Below the pieces are notes generated by a model, which worked only from the letters and a program-made list of their open reading frames with translations, ran no database searches and had not been told where the DNA came from. A DNA stretch of 64,000 nt from Trema orientale (taxonomy: Eukaryota; Streptophyta; Magnoliopsida; Rosales; Cannabaceae): the NCBI GenBank assembly GCA_002914845.1, contig JXTC01000020.1:1012228-1076227 (forward strand), in the 5' to 3' direction. Of this stretch, positions 10,832 to 21,510 are shown in pieces. Position numbers and translations under genes: made by a program. Numbering within the stretch: the first letter of the stretch is position 1; each line of letters starts with the position of its first letter.

Positions 10832-12290
10832 TGATTCGAAATTACAACATAACCATAAATGTCAATAAACTATTCCAAATAAAATTCAGCAGACTTTATG
10901 TCCTACATTCGAGATTTTGTCGAGAATTACTCACCATTAATGATAATTGAATGTAAGATCCATATAAAATATTTTTGTTGACATATCATTAGGTAGAACT
11001 TAAAAATAATAATAATAATAATAGTAGTACGTGTAACATGAAAATAACATATCATGCAGTCAACAAACAAGGATATAAAACGAGTAATAGGTAACATTTT
11101 ATTCAAGCATAAAAAAAAGGTACCCTTTTTATTTATTTATTTTTAATAAGGAAAAATTGACGCCCTTATTTGGCGGTTTACATCACTCGACCGGCCCGAC
11201 GGCAGGGAAGACTGAAGAGCGTTAAGCCATTCCCGTGTAAGTAAATACTCCATGTCTATTCATGTCTTTGCCTTTTTAGATGCAATGGTTTCCTCGGCGT
11301 TGACGCAGAGACTTTCACCTTCTAAAGTCCTCAAAGCTACTTTTCAAATTAATTTAATTGCCAAAATTTCCTTTTCAAATTATATATATATATTAAAAAA
11401 ATCATTCCAAAAAGAAAAAACAAGATCCAGCAAAAAAAAAAAGAAAAGAAAAAGAACAAAACAACACCACTCACATGAATCATACTTGTGATGGAGTAAG
11501 TTTGAGTTTGTGGCTCAAGCTAGTGTATTTGTTGGTCACGCAAACCCAATGGTTGACAATTCAATGAAACACTAGAACATAAGACCCAACTAGGCACACG
11601 GCGTATCGTAGATTTTGTCAACGGCTACTTTACTTTCTATATACATATATTTTCGATCTAATAATTTTTTTAACCGTTATGTCATATGATTTAATGATTA
11701 CTATAATATAATTTAAGTAGTTAGAAAAAAAATAATAAATAAATATTGATATATTATTTAATATTTTTTTATTTTTGTGCATGACTAATTTTAATTAAAT
11801 AAACCTACTGAATTAGTGTCCTTATAAATATAATACGAGTTTAAAAAGTGAGAGGGTAATCTTTCTTTCTTTGTTTCATTTCCTCCGTGAGACACGTATT
11901 GGACAATCCATATGGTAAGAAATTTTCTACGCAAAAAATAGTATATATAAAGTGTGAAATTGTGTATCGTGTTTGTGACTCCAATTTACTCAATACCACC
12001 ACCGATTCTACTATTGCTTCTGCCCAATTCAACCTTTGAGATAAGAAGCTTTGAGGTTTTAAGTTTCAACTGAAATGTCAAACTGTTGACTGACTTATTC
12101 CAAATTATTATTGTCACTCTCTATTTCCTTCCTTTTTCTTCCATTTATAAAGCAAAAGAAAAAATAAAAAGTAATTATAATTAAACCAAAAAAAATATAA
12201 AAAGAAGAGAGAAATAACAAAGGAGTTTCCTTTCTCATAGTCATATGGGTCATGAAATGAACAGCTATTATACTACGAAGCTGATTAGTG
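10832..12290. other. Intergenic DNA and upstream region of the MAPKKK gene
   Basis: AT-rich sequence with (TAA)n at about 11005-11022, an A-rich run at 11400-11460, and TCTTTC/CTTCC pyrimidine tracts near 12115-12150 that may belong to the promoter or 5' UTR of the kinase gene. No coding or mobile feature is supported. Confidence 0.5.
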
Positions 12291-12443
12291 ATGGCTCAGC
12301 CTCAGCAGACTCTGACGCTCTTAAGGGACGGCTTTAAGAGCTTCACCAACCTCGCTTTCCCAAACTTTGGTCCCAAATGCCTTCTTCTAACTCTTCTTCG
12401 TCTTATGTCTTCAACTGCAAACAGAGTAGTGGCAGTACCGTAA
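12291..12443 (+). promoter_or_regulatory. Possible overlapping upstream ORF of the MAPKKK5-like gene
   Basis: An ATG at 12291 opens a 50-codon frame that ends with TAA at 12441-12443, 67 bases beyond the start of the kinase frame and in a different phase. If the transcript begins upstream of 12291, this frame would compete with the main start at 12377. The transcript start is not known from sequence, so this is a possibility only. Confidence 0.35.
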
Positions 12444-15400
12444 ATTCCTCCCTTAGCGAACCCGGCGAGCGTCGGCTCACGCGCCAGAGGAAACTACGCT
12501 ACGCTACCGACCACGACTTGGGTATTAGCCACTTAAATGAGCGCTCTTCTCGTTCGTCGCCGAGTTCCCCTGACTCGGCTCGGAACTCCCCGTCGCCCGC
12601 CCGGGACGACCGCCACCACTGGTCCTTCTCGGCCGTCCCGCATCCGTTACCGCTTCCCGACTCTCCTATGGTTCGACGACCCGAATCCGCCCCAGATGGG
12701 TTCGGTCCGCCCTTTGGAAGGTCAGCTTCCAACCCTTTTTTTTTTTAATTTTCATTTTTGAGCTACTATTGATCAACCCAACCCATGTATGTATGTGTGT
12801 ATTATATGGGCCATAGTGGATTTTTCTTTGGCTTTGAGTGTATTTAAATTTGGTAATAACTTTTGGTGTGGCCCTGAAATCAGGAGAAACCCAGATCAAG
12901 GTGCTGTAAACTCGGCCAAAACTCCTCCAAGTAGATGTCAAAGGAGATTCTCTCAGGACTCGAATGGGGTTTCAATCTCAACTTCTCCCGTTAGTCCCAA
13001 AAGATCCAATTTGGGAGACACTCTGTCTTCTTCTCATGTACCCTGTAATGGGTTTTTGTCAACTTCTCCTGTTATTTGCCCCGAAAGATCCAACGGTGGA
13101 GGCATTTTGTTCTCTAATTTTCCCAATTACTCTAATCCAAACAAGGAACCCGTTAAAGCCGAAGCTCTTAACTTGAGAGTCAATGTTCCTTCAAAGAGTG
13201 CTCCCGCTAGCCCACGAAGATCACGCGCCGTGGAACGCGAGTTACAGAACATCCATCCCTCGGGCAATTCTCGTACCTTGTCTCCGGTTAGAATTCTGCA
13301 CAGCGCGGATCATTCTCCGCTGCATAGCCCTGTTGCGCGAAATGTCAATAATACCCCTCAGAGTCCAGAGGGGATTTCGTTTCCTTTCCAATGTTCTCGT
13401 CATAATAAAAGGGTCTCGGCTGAGGCCTGTGCGGAGAGGCCTGAGAGTAATTCTCACGTCAATGCTCATCCATTGCCCCTTCCTCCTGGGGCCACGCTAA
13501 CGTCACAGCCTGTTAATGTACATCATAACACGGACGCATCATCATCACCATCACCATCACCATCACCATCATCATCATCATCGATGAAAGGCCAATGGCA
13601 GAAAGGGAAACTCATCGGACGTGGCACATTCGGAAGCGTGTATCTTGCTACAAACCGGTATGCAATTGTTGCTAGTATCATGTCTAACTAACTAATATAT
13701 TCATGTCACATAAAATGAGACAGCTTATAACTTTAACATGTTAGGTTCAAAATTGAGATTATGCATTCGCGAATGCATTTGAGACATCGAAGATCGAACA
13801 GAATTGTGAATAGGTTTATTTATTTATTTATTTTTTCTTGGAAAAAAATCCATATGACAGAGAGACTGGGGCCTTATGCGCAATGAAGGAGGTGGATGTT
13901 ATTCCTGATGATCCTAAATCTGCTGAGTGTATAAAGCAATTGCAGCAGGTTACTTCTGGAATCTTATGTTTGTTCAAGCACCCTTAATGTTAGAAATTTC
14001 TGTCGTTCTTAGTTACATATTGTGTTGTTTGTTTCAGGAAATTACACTTCTCCGTCAACTGAATCATCCGAATATTGTGCAATATTACGGTAGTGACATA
14101 GTAAGTCAATGTGTTTAGTTTTCCTTGTATTGGATGTGTTTGATTTTATCTGTTAGTACTGGAAAGTTTTGACTAGTTCTGTTCTTGTCCAGATTGACGA
14201 TCACTTTTACATTTATTTGGAGTATGTTTATCCTGGATCAATCAACAAGTATGTCCGGGAACATTGTGGAGCTATTACGGAGTCTGTTGTTCGCAATTTC
14301 ACCCGCCATATTCTCTCTGGATTGGCCTATTTGCACAGCACAAAGACAATCCATAGGTGAGAAGAGGATTGTAATTTTATTTAACATTCTTGTTGAAACT
14401 TATCGCTTCCATAACAAGGTTTTGGAGTGCTGTGTTTCCATTTTAAATTTGGTGTTCTGATGAAAAGTTGATGATTTGGCAATTCATTCTCCTCAGGGAT
14501 ATCAAAGGTGCAAATTTGCTTGTTGATGCTTCAGGCGTTGTTAAGCTCGCGGATTTCGGAATGGCAAAAGTTGTGAGTTTTAGTTTTAGTCTCTTTATTT
14601 TGTCCTTTGATACAGAGATGATAATGAAAGATGACATTTTTTTAGGATGCATTTATGTTCGAACGATCAAGGTCAAAAGTTTTAGTAGTTTTCCATCAGA
14701 TTGTTTCTGATTATAGGTCACTTGTGTGATTAGATTCTTCTTTAAGCGCCCCTCTAATTCTCGTATATCTAAATTTTTGTTTGTATAATTCAGCTTGCAG
14801 GACAATCCTATGATCTTTCATTAAAGGGTAGTCCATACTGGATGGCTCCAGAGGTAATTAATGCACGTTTCAAATTGCTTACAATTTTGTATGTGGTTTA
14901 GCTACTTGTCATGACTATACTACTGGTTTTTATTTGCAGGTCATAAAAGCGGTGATGCAGAATAACACGAATCCTGATCTTGCTTATGCCGTTGATATAT
15001 GGAGCTTGGGCTGTACCATCATTGAGATGCTGAATGGCAGACCCCCTTGGAGTGAGTTTACAGGAGTAAGTGATCAAACATGTGAACTTACGTTTTGATA
15101 CAATATAGTAGGGATAAGATGTTACTAAATCTTATTACCTCTAAGATTTTGTTGTCTCAATTGGCAGCCTCAAGCTATGTTCAAAGTTTTGAACAGAACA
15201 CCACCTATTCCTGAAACATTATCTTCGGAGGGAAAAGATTTCCTCAACTGTTGCTTTCGCAGGAACCCTGCCGAGCGTCCATCAGCTGCTATGCTGCTCG
15301 AACATGCATTTATCCGAAATTGGCATGATCAAAATGTTTCATCCGCCACGCACAATCTTTCTGCCATGAACCTGAGGGTAAATATAGTGACAAACCAAAA

Positions 15401-15626
15401 TGCAAGAATATGAATTAGTATCATATCGTGATATATTGCTTGTGCAAATTTTTTTGTGTAGGATAAATCGCATTGTCATAGAGACCGGGGCAAGCATAAA
15501 ATTGATTTCTTGTCCATCTCTCCACGCACAAGGACAGGAATGACAAGTGGAACTCTGCCATATAGTAATCATAATCAATATACTAATCATAATCATACCT
15601 CTTCGTCCTGGACACTCACGTCATGA
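12377..15626 (+). CDS. MAPKKK5: Mitogen-activated protein kinase kinase kinase, MAPKKK5/MEKK subfamily
   Basis: Serine/threonine kinase that phosphorylates MAPKKs; in Arabidopsis MAPKKK5 acts in chitin and immune signalling below receptor-like cytoplasmic kinases. Exons: 12377-12720, 12884-13657, 13861-13948, 14038-14100, 14193-14356, 14497-14572, 14794-14853, 14940-15065, 15168-15377, 15462-15626; all GT-AG, joined frame 689 aa. The Ser/Pro-rich N-terminus (about 1-350) contains the family signature [10 protein letters not shown] near residue 32. The kinase domain (about 355-620) shows the glycine loop [11 protein letters not shown] lysine in CAMKEV, catalytic HRDIKGAN, DFG in ADFGMAK, and activation segment [10 protein letters not shown], so it should be active. 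The C-terminal about 60 residues are Ser/His/Asn-rich. The ATG at 12377 is the first in this frame after a stop at 12335. YODA-type kinases are close relatives, but the N-terminal signature favours MAPKKK5. Confidence 0.95.
13537..13582 (+). repeat. Trinucleotide/hexanucleotide repeat inside the MAPKKK coding region
   Basis: A (CAT/CAC)n run encodes a Ser/Pro repeat ([15 protein letters not shown]) directly before the start of the kinase domain. It keeps the frame, and length changes of 3 or 6 bases would be tolerated. Confidence 0.9.
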
Positions 15627-16069
15627 ACGTTGAATAAGAGCTCACTTTTAAAAGAGGCAACAACAAAGTTGAGCTTATTACATTTACAGCCAAGCCAAGG
15701 AGATGTTTCTTTTGTGTATTAAAGGCTTTATGGAGCTGTGACAGAATTTGAATTGCCGTTTACGAGGGGAGCAATTGACAGGTTTTTCGCTGGGAAGCAA
15801 CTCACTTCGCTTAGAAGCTCATACTCTGGTGGTCAGTGAACCCCATGTACGAAGATTGATAGGAAGAAAATCTAATTAGCACTTGCTTTTGTAGATAATA
15901 TTTTTTATTTTGTAGATATTAAGGTCCAATTTGTGCTCTAATTTAATGGAGCCAATCATCAGTGAATCTGCATCGATTTAGATGCGTTTGAAATAAGTCG
16001 ATCGTTCTTCTGTTTGGATCTTCTTATTCTCTTTGACTTGAGAAATTTCAGAATCCAAAGAATCTTTGG
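15627..16069 (+). other. Probable 3' UTR and downstream flank of the MAPKKK gene
   Basis: Moderate-complexity sequence without an open frame of note, running up to the transposon complex that begins at 16070. No clear polyadenylation site was assigned. Confidence 0.45.
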
Positions 16070-17980
16070 GGTTGTTTGGATTCATTTTCGTTTTCTGTTT
16101 TTTATTTTTTTAATAAAAAAATAAAAAATAATTTGGAAGTTTATTTGGCACCTTGTTTTTGTTTTTTGTTTTTAAAATTGTTATCAAAAATTTCAAAAAA
16201 AGTGGTAACAAAAGATTTCTAATAGGGGTGTCAATTCGTGTCGACGGGTCGAGTTCGTGTCGGGTTGAAGTCTAATATATACATAAATTATGTCAATCCG
16301 AACCCGATCCGTGACCCGTCGTGTCAGAAAACCATCAACACTAACCCGACCCGCACCTAAGACGGGTTGACCCGAATCCGACCCGCACAACCCGTTTTGG
16401 TGAATAACATCCAACCTACAACTCGATTTTGACCCGCCAACCCGCTATGACCCGTATTTTTTTTACTTATATTTTCTTTTTCTAAGGCTATTATTGTCTC
16501 ATTTTAAAATAAATAAATTAGGGATAATTTATAAATATAATTAATAACTTATAATCCCAAACACTTACATTGTAAAAATTAAATATATCTATAATAATAG
16601 TCATGAATAAATTAAATAAAAAATATTTTTATAATTTAATTATATATATATTTGTTGGCGGGTCAAACGGGTCAAGTTCGTGTCAAGCGGGTTGACTCGA
16701 ACCCGACCCGTTTTTTTTATTCGTGTCAGGCTGGTTGACCCGAACCCGACTCGCACCTTTTTTCTTCAACCCTAACCCGCAAAAAATCGTGTCATCTCGT
16801 CGTGTCGTAACCCGAATTGCCACCCCTAATTTCTAATATCTTTGTTTTATAAAACAAATTTCAAAAACAAAAGAACATAAAGGGTTTGCTTGGATTCATT
16901 TCCAGTTTTTTGTCTAAATAAATTGAAAATATAAGTAAAAATTTTGTTTTGGTTTTCAATTTTGAAAAACAAAAAACATGCTTGAAAAATTTTATTTCAC
17001 TATTTGTTTTCAAAAACAAAAAATACAAATAACGAATGAGAAAGCCTATAGACTTGTATTTGTATATGTATATGCATATATGTATGTACGTACTTGTATA
17101 CAAATATTTTTGGGCTTGCTTGGATTCACTCTCGTTTTATGTTTTTCGTTTTTTTAAACAAAAAAATGGAGATTTTTTTTAGAAGTTGACTTGGCAACCT
17201 TGTTTTTATTTTTTGTTTTTAAAATTATTATAAAAAATTTCAAAAAAAGTGGTAACAAAAAATATCTAATATCTTTGGGCTTGTTTGAATTCACTTTCGT
17301 AATCTGTTTTTTGTTTTTTTAAACAGAAAAATGGAAATTTTTTTTAAGAGTTTGCTTGGCAACTTTGTTTTTATTTTTTGTTTTTAAAAATTGTTACCAA
17401 AAATTTCAAAAAAAGTGGTAACAAAAAATTTCTAATACCTTTTTTTTTTTAAACAAATTTCAAAAACAAAAGAACATACAAATATTTGTACATAAGTGTG
17501 TTATATGTATATACATACACAGATATAAAGTCTATATGACTTTTTCTATCATTATTTGCACTTTATTGTTTTTGGAAACAAATAATGAAATAAGGTTTGT
17601 CAAGCATATTTCTTGTTTATAAAAATTGAAAATCAAAACGAAATTTTTACTTATGTTTTCAATTTATTTAAACAAAAAATTGGAAGTGAATCCAAGCAAG
17701 TCCTTTGGTTTTTTAAACAAATTTCAAAAACAAAGGAACATAAAAATATTTGTATACAAATGCGTACATACGTATATGAATATATATATATATATATAAA
17801 TACAAGTCTACAAGCTTTCTCACTCGTTATTTGTATTTTTTGTTTTTGAAAATAAGTAGTGAAATAAAATTTGTCAAATATATTTTTTGTTTTTTGAAAT
17901 TGAAAATTAAAACAAAATTTTTACTTCTATTTTTAATTTATTTAAATAAAAAACTGAAAGTGAATCCAAACAACTCCTTT
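16070..17980. mobile_element. Nested family of foldback elements with GTTTGGATTCA ends
   Basis: Left-type ends (GGTTGTTTGGATTCATTTTC and variants) occur at about 16071, 16882, 17113 and 17279; inverse right-type ends (GAAGTGAATCCAAGCAAG and GAAAGTGAATCCAAACAACT) occur at about 17683 and 17957. Subterminal TTTTTAAACAAAAAA and GGTAACAAAAAATTTCTAAT motifs repeat with each copy. This reads as several copies of one MITE family inserted into or duplicated within each other. CTTTG flanks the outermost ends, a weak duplication candidate. A hAT MITE (16223-16828) interrupts the left part. Confidence 0.7.
16223..16828. mobile_element. hAT-type MITE, copy 1
   Basis: Terminal inverted repeats TAGGGGTGTCAATTCG and CGAATTGCCACCCCTA are flanked by perfect 8-bp duplications ATTTCTAA (16215-16222 and 16829-16836). 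8-bp duplications with TAGGG(G/C)TG ends are diagnostic of hAT elements. Both ends carry many CGGGTTGACCCGAACCCG-like words around an AT-rich core. It encodes no transposase, so it is non-autonomous. It is inserted in the foldback complex 16070-17980. Confidence 0.92.
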
Positions 17981-18014
17981 GTTTTTGTTTTTTTCCAAAA
18001 AATGAAATGTTAAA

Positions 18015-18290
18015 CAGAAGAAAAAGAAATACATGGTTGCCGTTTTAACGATTTGCTCTCCTTTTTAATTTATGTCGTCTGAGTCATTTATATTGTTTTG
18101 TCGTCGTTTTTTTGTTTTGTTTCGTGTTTTTCACTGTCAATTTCATATTCGTTGTCGTTTTTTTCCCCCCTTTTGTAAGAGGAGTTGTAGTATACTGATC
18201 TACTACTCTCATTTACAATGTTAATTGCATAAATGTACTTTGTCGTTTCCAGAGTTCTGTATTTCTGCCGTTTATGTTTCTTTCTCTTTC
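18015..18290. repeat. T-rich tract with repeated GTCGTTT words (tract A)
   Basis: Contains GTCGTTT three times on the plus strand plus near forms (GCCGTTT, GTCGTCTG) spread over about 275 bases of T-rich DNA. No known family recognised. Similar tracts are at about 20690-20760, 23085-23215, 31425-31755 and 55090-55600, always with the word on the plus strand. Confidence 0.5.
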
Positions 18291-18439
18291 ATTTTAAAGT
18301 TAAAAAAAAAAAAAGGTTTTAAATCTTATTTTAGTCCTTTAACTTTTTTTTTTTTTTTGAGGGAAAGTATCTAACTTTTAAATTGTCTTAAATTTAGTTA
18401 ATAAATTATTTTTTATTTCTATCATTTTTTTTTTTTAAA

Positions 18440-18620
18440 AATAGAGCTTAATTAATAAGCATCGTTTATTACAAATTAAGGAAAATAACTCACGCATTAA
18501 TCGAACTCTCAACCTATTACCCAATCTCCACCCTACCATGCATTAGTCAAACTCTCAATCTATTACCCAATCACCACTCCATCATACCCTACCTACTGAG
18601 CTAGCTCTAATAGACGTATT
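18440..18620 (-). mobile_element. SINE-like tRNA-derived repeat with duplicated internal segment
   Basis: On the minus strand the sequence reads an A-box-like GAGCTAGCTCAGTAGG near 18594-18609 and two B-box-like parts, GAGAGTTTGACTA and GAGAGTTCGATTA, because a segment of about 55 bases (ATTGGGTAATAG(A/G)TTGAGAGTT) is present twice. No target-site duplication was found, so the borders are approximate. Confidence 0.55.
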
Positions 18621-18667
18621 TCTCTCTCAGTTTAGTCTTAAACTTTCAAATATCGGATTTTGTATTT

Positions 18668-19844
18668 GGCTTTTTAATACAAAAACTCTTTTAACTTGGA
18701 ACAATTTAGTAAAATTAACCTTGAACTCAATTTTTTAGAGCAAAACCCCGTGAAGTCCCCTAATATTAGTTCTATAGAAAATAAAGATGTTTCTATTAGT
18801 TTTTTTTTTTGGGGATGGCTACGGTAGGGGCGTCCCTACGTAGGGTCATGCCTTAATTATCGTTGGATGGGAATCTGTGGGGAATAACGGGAATCTGTGT
18901 AGAATCTATTTATATACAGATTCCAATCCAACGGTGAATAGACAGAGCCCTACGTAGGGGCGCCCCTACCGTAGACGCGCCCTTTTTTTTTTTTTTTACA
19001 ATTACATCTCTATTTTTTTATTTGTGGCTTTTAGGTCCTCATTCTTATATTTTTGTTTCACGTTAATCCATTTTAATCTTTTCTATTTAAAATTATCATT
19101 AATTAGTACTTGCCCAAAAGTGCTCATCTCAATGGGGGTAAAATTAGAAACAAATGGAAATTATTATTATTTTTTTAAAAAAAAAAGAGTTGAGTTATCG
19201 TTTTCGTTTAAGACGAAGGTAAAAAATTAAAAAATTTTATATGGTTCCAATATGAATATACATTGGTCCAAGTATTCATATATATAGAAAAGAAGTATAT
19301 GAATACTTGGATCAAATTAGATCCATATTAGAACTATAAAAAAATTTAGCAATATACGTCTCATAATATTAGAACGACAAAATATAAAATTGGCAAATTG
19401 TAATATATGTCCTATGAAATTGGCAATATATTCATATATCTGTCTTCTAAATATATGAATACTTTGACCAAATTAGATCCGTATTAAAACGATAAAATTT
19501 TTTCTAATTTCTTACTTCTGTGTCTTGAATTAAAACAATAATAATTTTTTCTTGTTTCCAATTTTACCCTTGCTAAGATGAGCTCGTTCTAGGTGAGTGC
19601 TAATTAACAGTAATATTGGACAAAAAATATTATAGCGTGAAATAAAAATCTAAGAATGAAGACCAAAAAGTCACAAATAAAATAATGAGGACGTAACCGT
19701 AAAAAAAATAAATAAAAACATACTTTTTCTTTTCTTACAGAACTAATATTAGGGGGCTTCAGGGGGTTTTGCTTCAAAATTTTGAGTTTAAGGTTAATTT
19801 ACTAAATTGTTCTGAGTTCAGAGAGTTTTTGTATTAAAAAAACC
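18668..19844. mobile_element. Mutator-like long-TIR element with 9-bp target-site duplication
   Basis: Perfect 9-bp duplications TTTGTATTT flank it (18659-18667 and 19845-19853). The left arm (about 18668-19170 without the nested MITE) and right arm (about 19555-19844) are inverse copies: for example CCCCTAATATTAGTTCT at 18757 matches AGAACTAATATTAGGGG at 19739, and TCCTCATTCTTA at 19035 matches TAAGAATGAAGA at 19652. No transposase frame is visible. The 9-bp duplication and long arms place it with Mutator-like elements. Confidence 0.85.
18812..18982. mobile_element. 171-bp palindromic MITE, copy 2, nested in the Mutator-like element
   Basis: Same length and same sequence family as 6955-7125 but inverted: its left end GGGATGGCTACGGTAGGGGCG corresponds to the right end of copy 1, and its right end to the left end of copy 1. 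Both sides are poly-T, consistent with a homopolymer target duplicated on insertion. The right arm of the host element has no counterpart, so this MITE arrived later. Confidence 0.85.
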
Positions 19845-20238
19845 TTTGTATTTTTGTCCTTCGGAATTTTTTATTTTATCATTATTTTATACAACTATTG
19901 AAACTGAGACTACGAAATAAAATTGAGACCAAAAAAGAAAAAAAAAGAATATTAAATTCACTTTTCTCACTCTTTTAATCTATCATTGAAGAGTAAAACA
20001 GAGAGTGAAATAATATAAGAGTACTAGCACTCTACCAAAAATAAAATTCAAGAGTTACAAAAAGCCAACTTAAATATTTATGAACCAAAATATGATCTAA
20101 TTTAGTTTTCGAGGACTAATTTTAAAGGGTTAATGATATTAAGAGTTCTTGAATTATACCTATTGTACCACTTTATTCCTTAATTTTTCAACTTACATAA
20201 TAATGATACTTGAATTATGTAATTATTACAACAATGAT

Positions 20239-20670
20239 ATGATATATGATGTATTAAAATTTTAGGGTATTTATTTTATTTACTTTCGTAATTATTTATT
20301 TATATTTTTTTAATTAGTTTTTAGTTGTCCTATTAGGTATTTTAATTGAACTATGACTCTATTATGTATTTTATTTAGACTAGAACTCTAGTTAGGAGTG
20401 TTGAGCATCTATGTAAAGGCTCCAAAGCATGTATTTGACAGAAAACTTTCAGATCAATAAAATTTTCAAGTTAGCTTATATTTTCTTTAAGGTTTGTCTC
20501 CAAATTCCTTGTACGGGTCTAAACTATGCCTTCTTTTCTTCCAACTTCATTAAGAATGATGTATGATGTACTAGAGTTTTAGGGTATTTATTTTATTTAT
20601 TTTCGTAATTATTTATTATATATTTTTTTAATTAGTTTTCAGTTGTCCTATTGGTATTTTAATTGAATTC
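20239..20670. repeat. Direct repeat pair, probably LTR-derived
   Basis: About 110 bases starting ATGATGTA(T/C)TA...TTTTAGGGTATTTATTTTA and ending GTCCTATT(AG)GGTATTTTAATTGAA occur at 20245-20350 and again at 20562-20670. Between them lies a segment with AATAAAATTTTCAAGTTAGC that resembles an LTR polyadenylation region. This may be a partial tandem of LTR fragments; no internal retrotransposon domain accompanies it. Confidence 0.45.
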
Positions 20671-20771
20671 CTCATTTGACCATTTACTGTTCTTCATCTG
20701 TTGAGTGTCGTTTTCCAATCCGGTTAAGTGCTTAGTCAGATTGTTGTCGTTTCCCCGCATTTGTCTTTTTT

Positions 20772-20828
20772 AATCAACTAACAGAAGAAGATAACAATTC
20801 TAGTAAAATCTTCTTCTGTTAGTTGATT
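20772..20828. repeat. Perfect 20-bp stem inverted repeat
   Basis: AATCAACTAACAGAAGAAGA (20772-20791) and its exact inverse TCTTCTTCTGTTAGTTGATT (20809-20828) surround a 17-base loop. The stem contains CT/GA-rich sequence. It is not followed by a T-run expected for a bacterial-type terminator and is too short for a typical plant miRNA precursor. Confidence 0.8.
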
Positions 20829-21510
20829 TGTCGATTCTCCTTTTTGTCATCTTTTTTTGGGTTTTTAAATACATTAATCTGTTTTCGGTCAAGTCGAAGA
20901 TCGAAGATACTTGAGTTTGGATACACTTTAATTGTTTCTTGATTTGTTAGTTGGAAGAAAAGTTTGGGAGGAGCAGCCTGTTCTGTAAATGAGAGATTGA
21001 CTCATGTAACCTTAAACAAGCCTTAAACAAGTCCACCCACTCTGGTTGCTGGGCTATCGGCTTTTTGCATTCTTCCTACTCTTAGCAACCTTAATCTTCA
21101 AAATTGTCATTAATCGAGTTAGGGATATTTCTCTAAAAAGCTGTTTTCGGTCAAATGCTAACGATTGTTATTATACAACACTATATGGTTATCTGTTTTT
21201 TTGGGTTTTAACTATATTTGTCAAAAACTATACATGCCGCTATCAGTCATATGATGACCATTTCCATGCGAAATTATATTTGCTTCAATCGGAACAATTT
21301 GTTTATCGTCTGTTGTACACGCTCAAAGAAAATAATATTCCCTTTACATATGTTTTTTATTTAAAAGTATTTCAATTTTAAAAAAGACAAAAATAAAAAA
21401 AATAAATCTCTTAATTTAAATGGGTCAATTTTGTGTGAAGTGGTTTGATTACTTTTTTTTTTCTTTTAATAATTCATTTCAATTATCTCAACCCATATTA
21501 TTTTTCGTTG
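20829..21510. other. Intergenic DNA with an unassigned open frame
   Basis: An open frame at 21046-21381 has no ATG at its start and its translation (Phe/Tyr/Leu-rich) has no motif I recognise. TGTTTTCGGTCAA occurs twice (about 20881 and 21143). No feature called. Confidence 0.5.

Noticed and set aside
20772..20828. Hairpin as a miRNA precursor
   Set aside because: The stem of 20 bp with a 17-base loop is shorter than plant miRNA precursors, and no known mature sequence was recognised.
21046..21381. 111-codon frame, Phe/Tyr/Leu-rich
   Set aside because: No ATG at the start and no recognisable domain; most likely chance in T-rich sequence.
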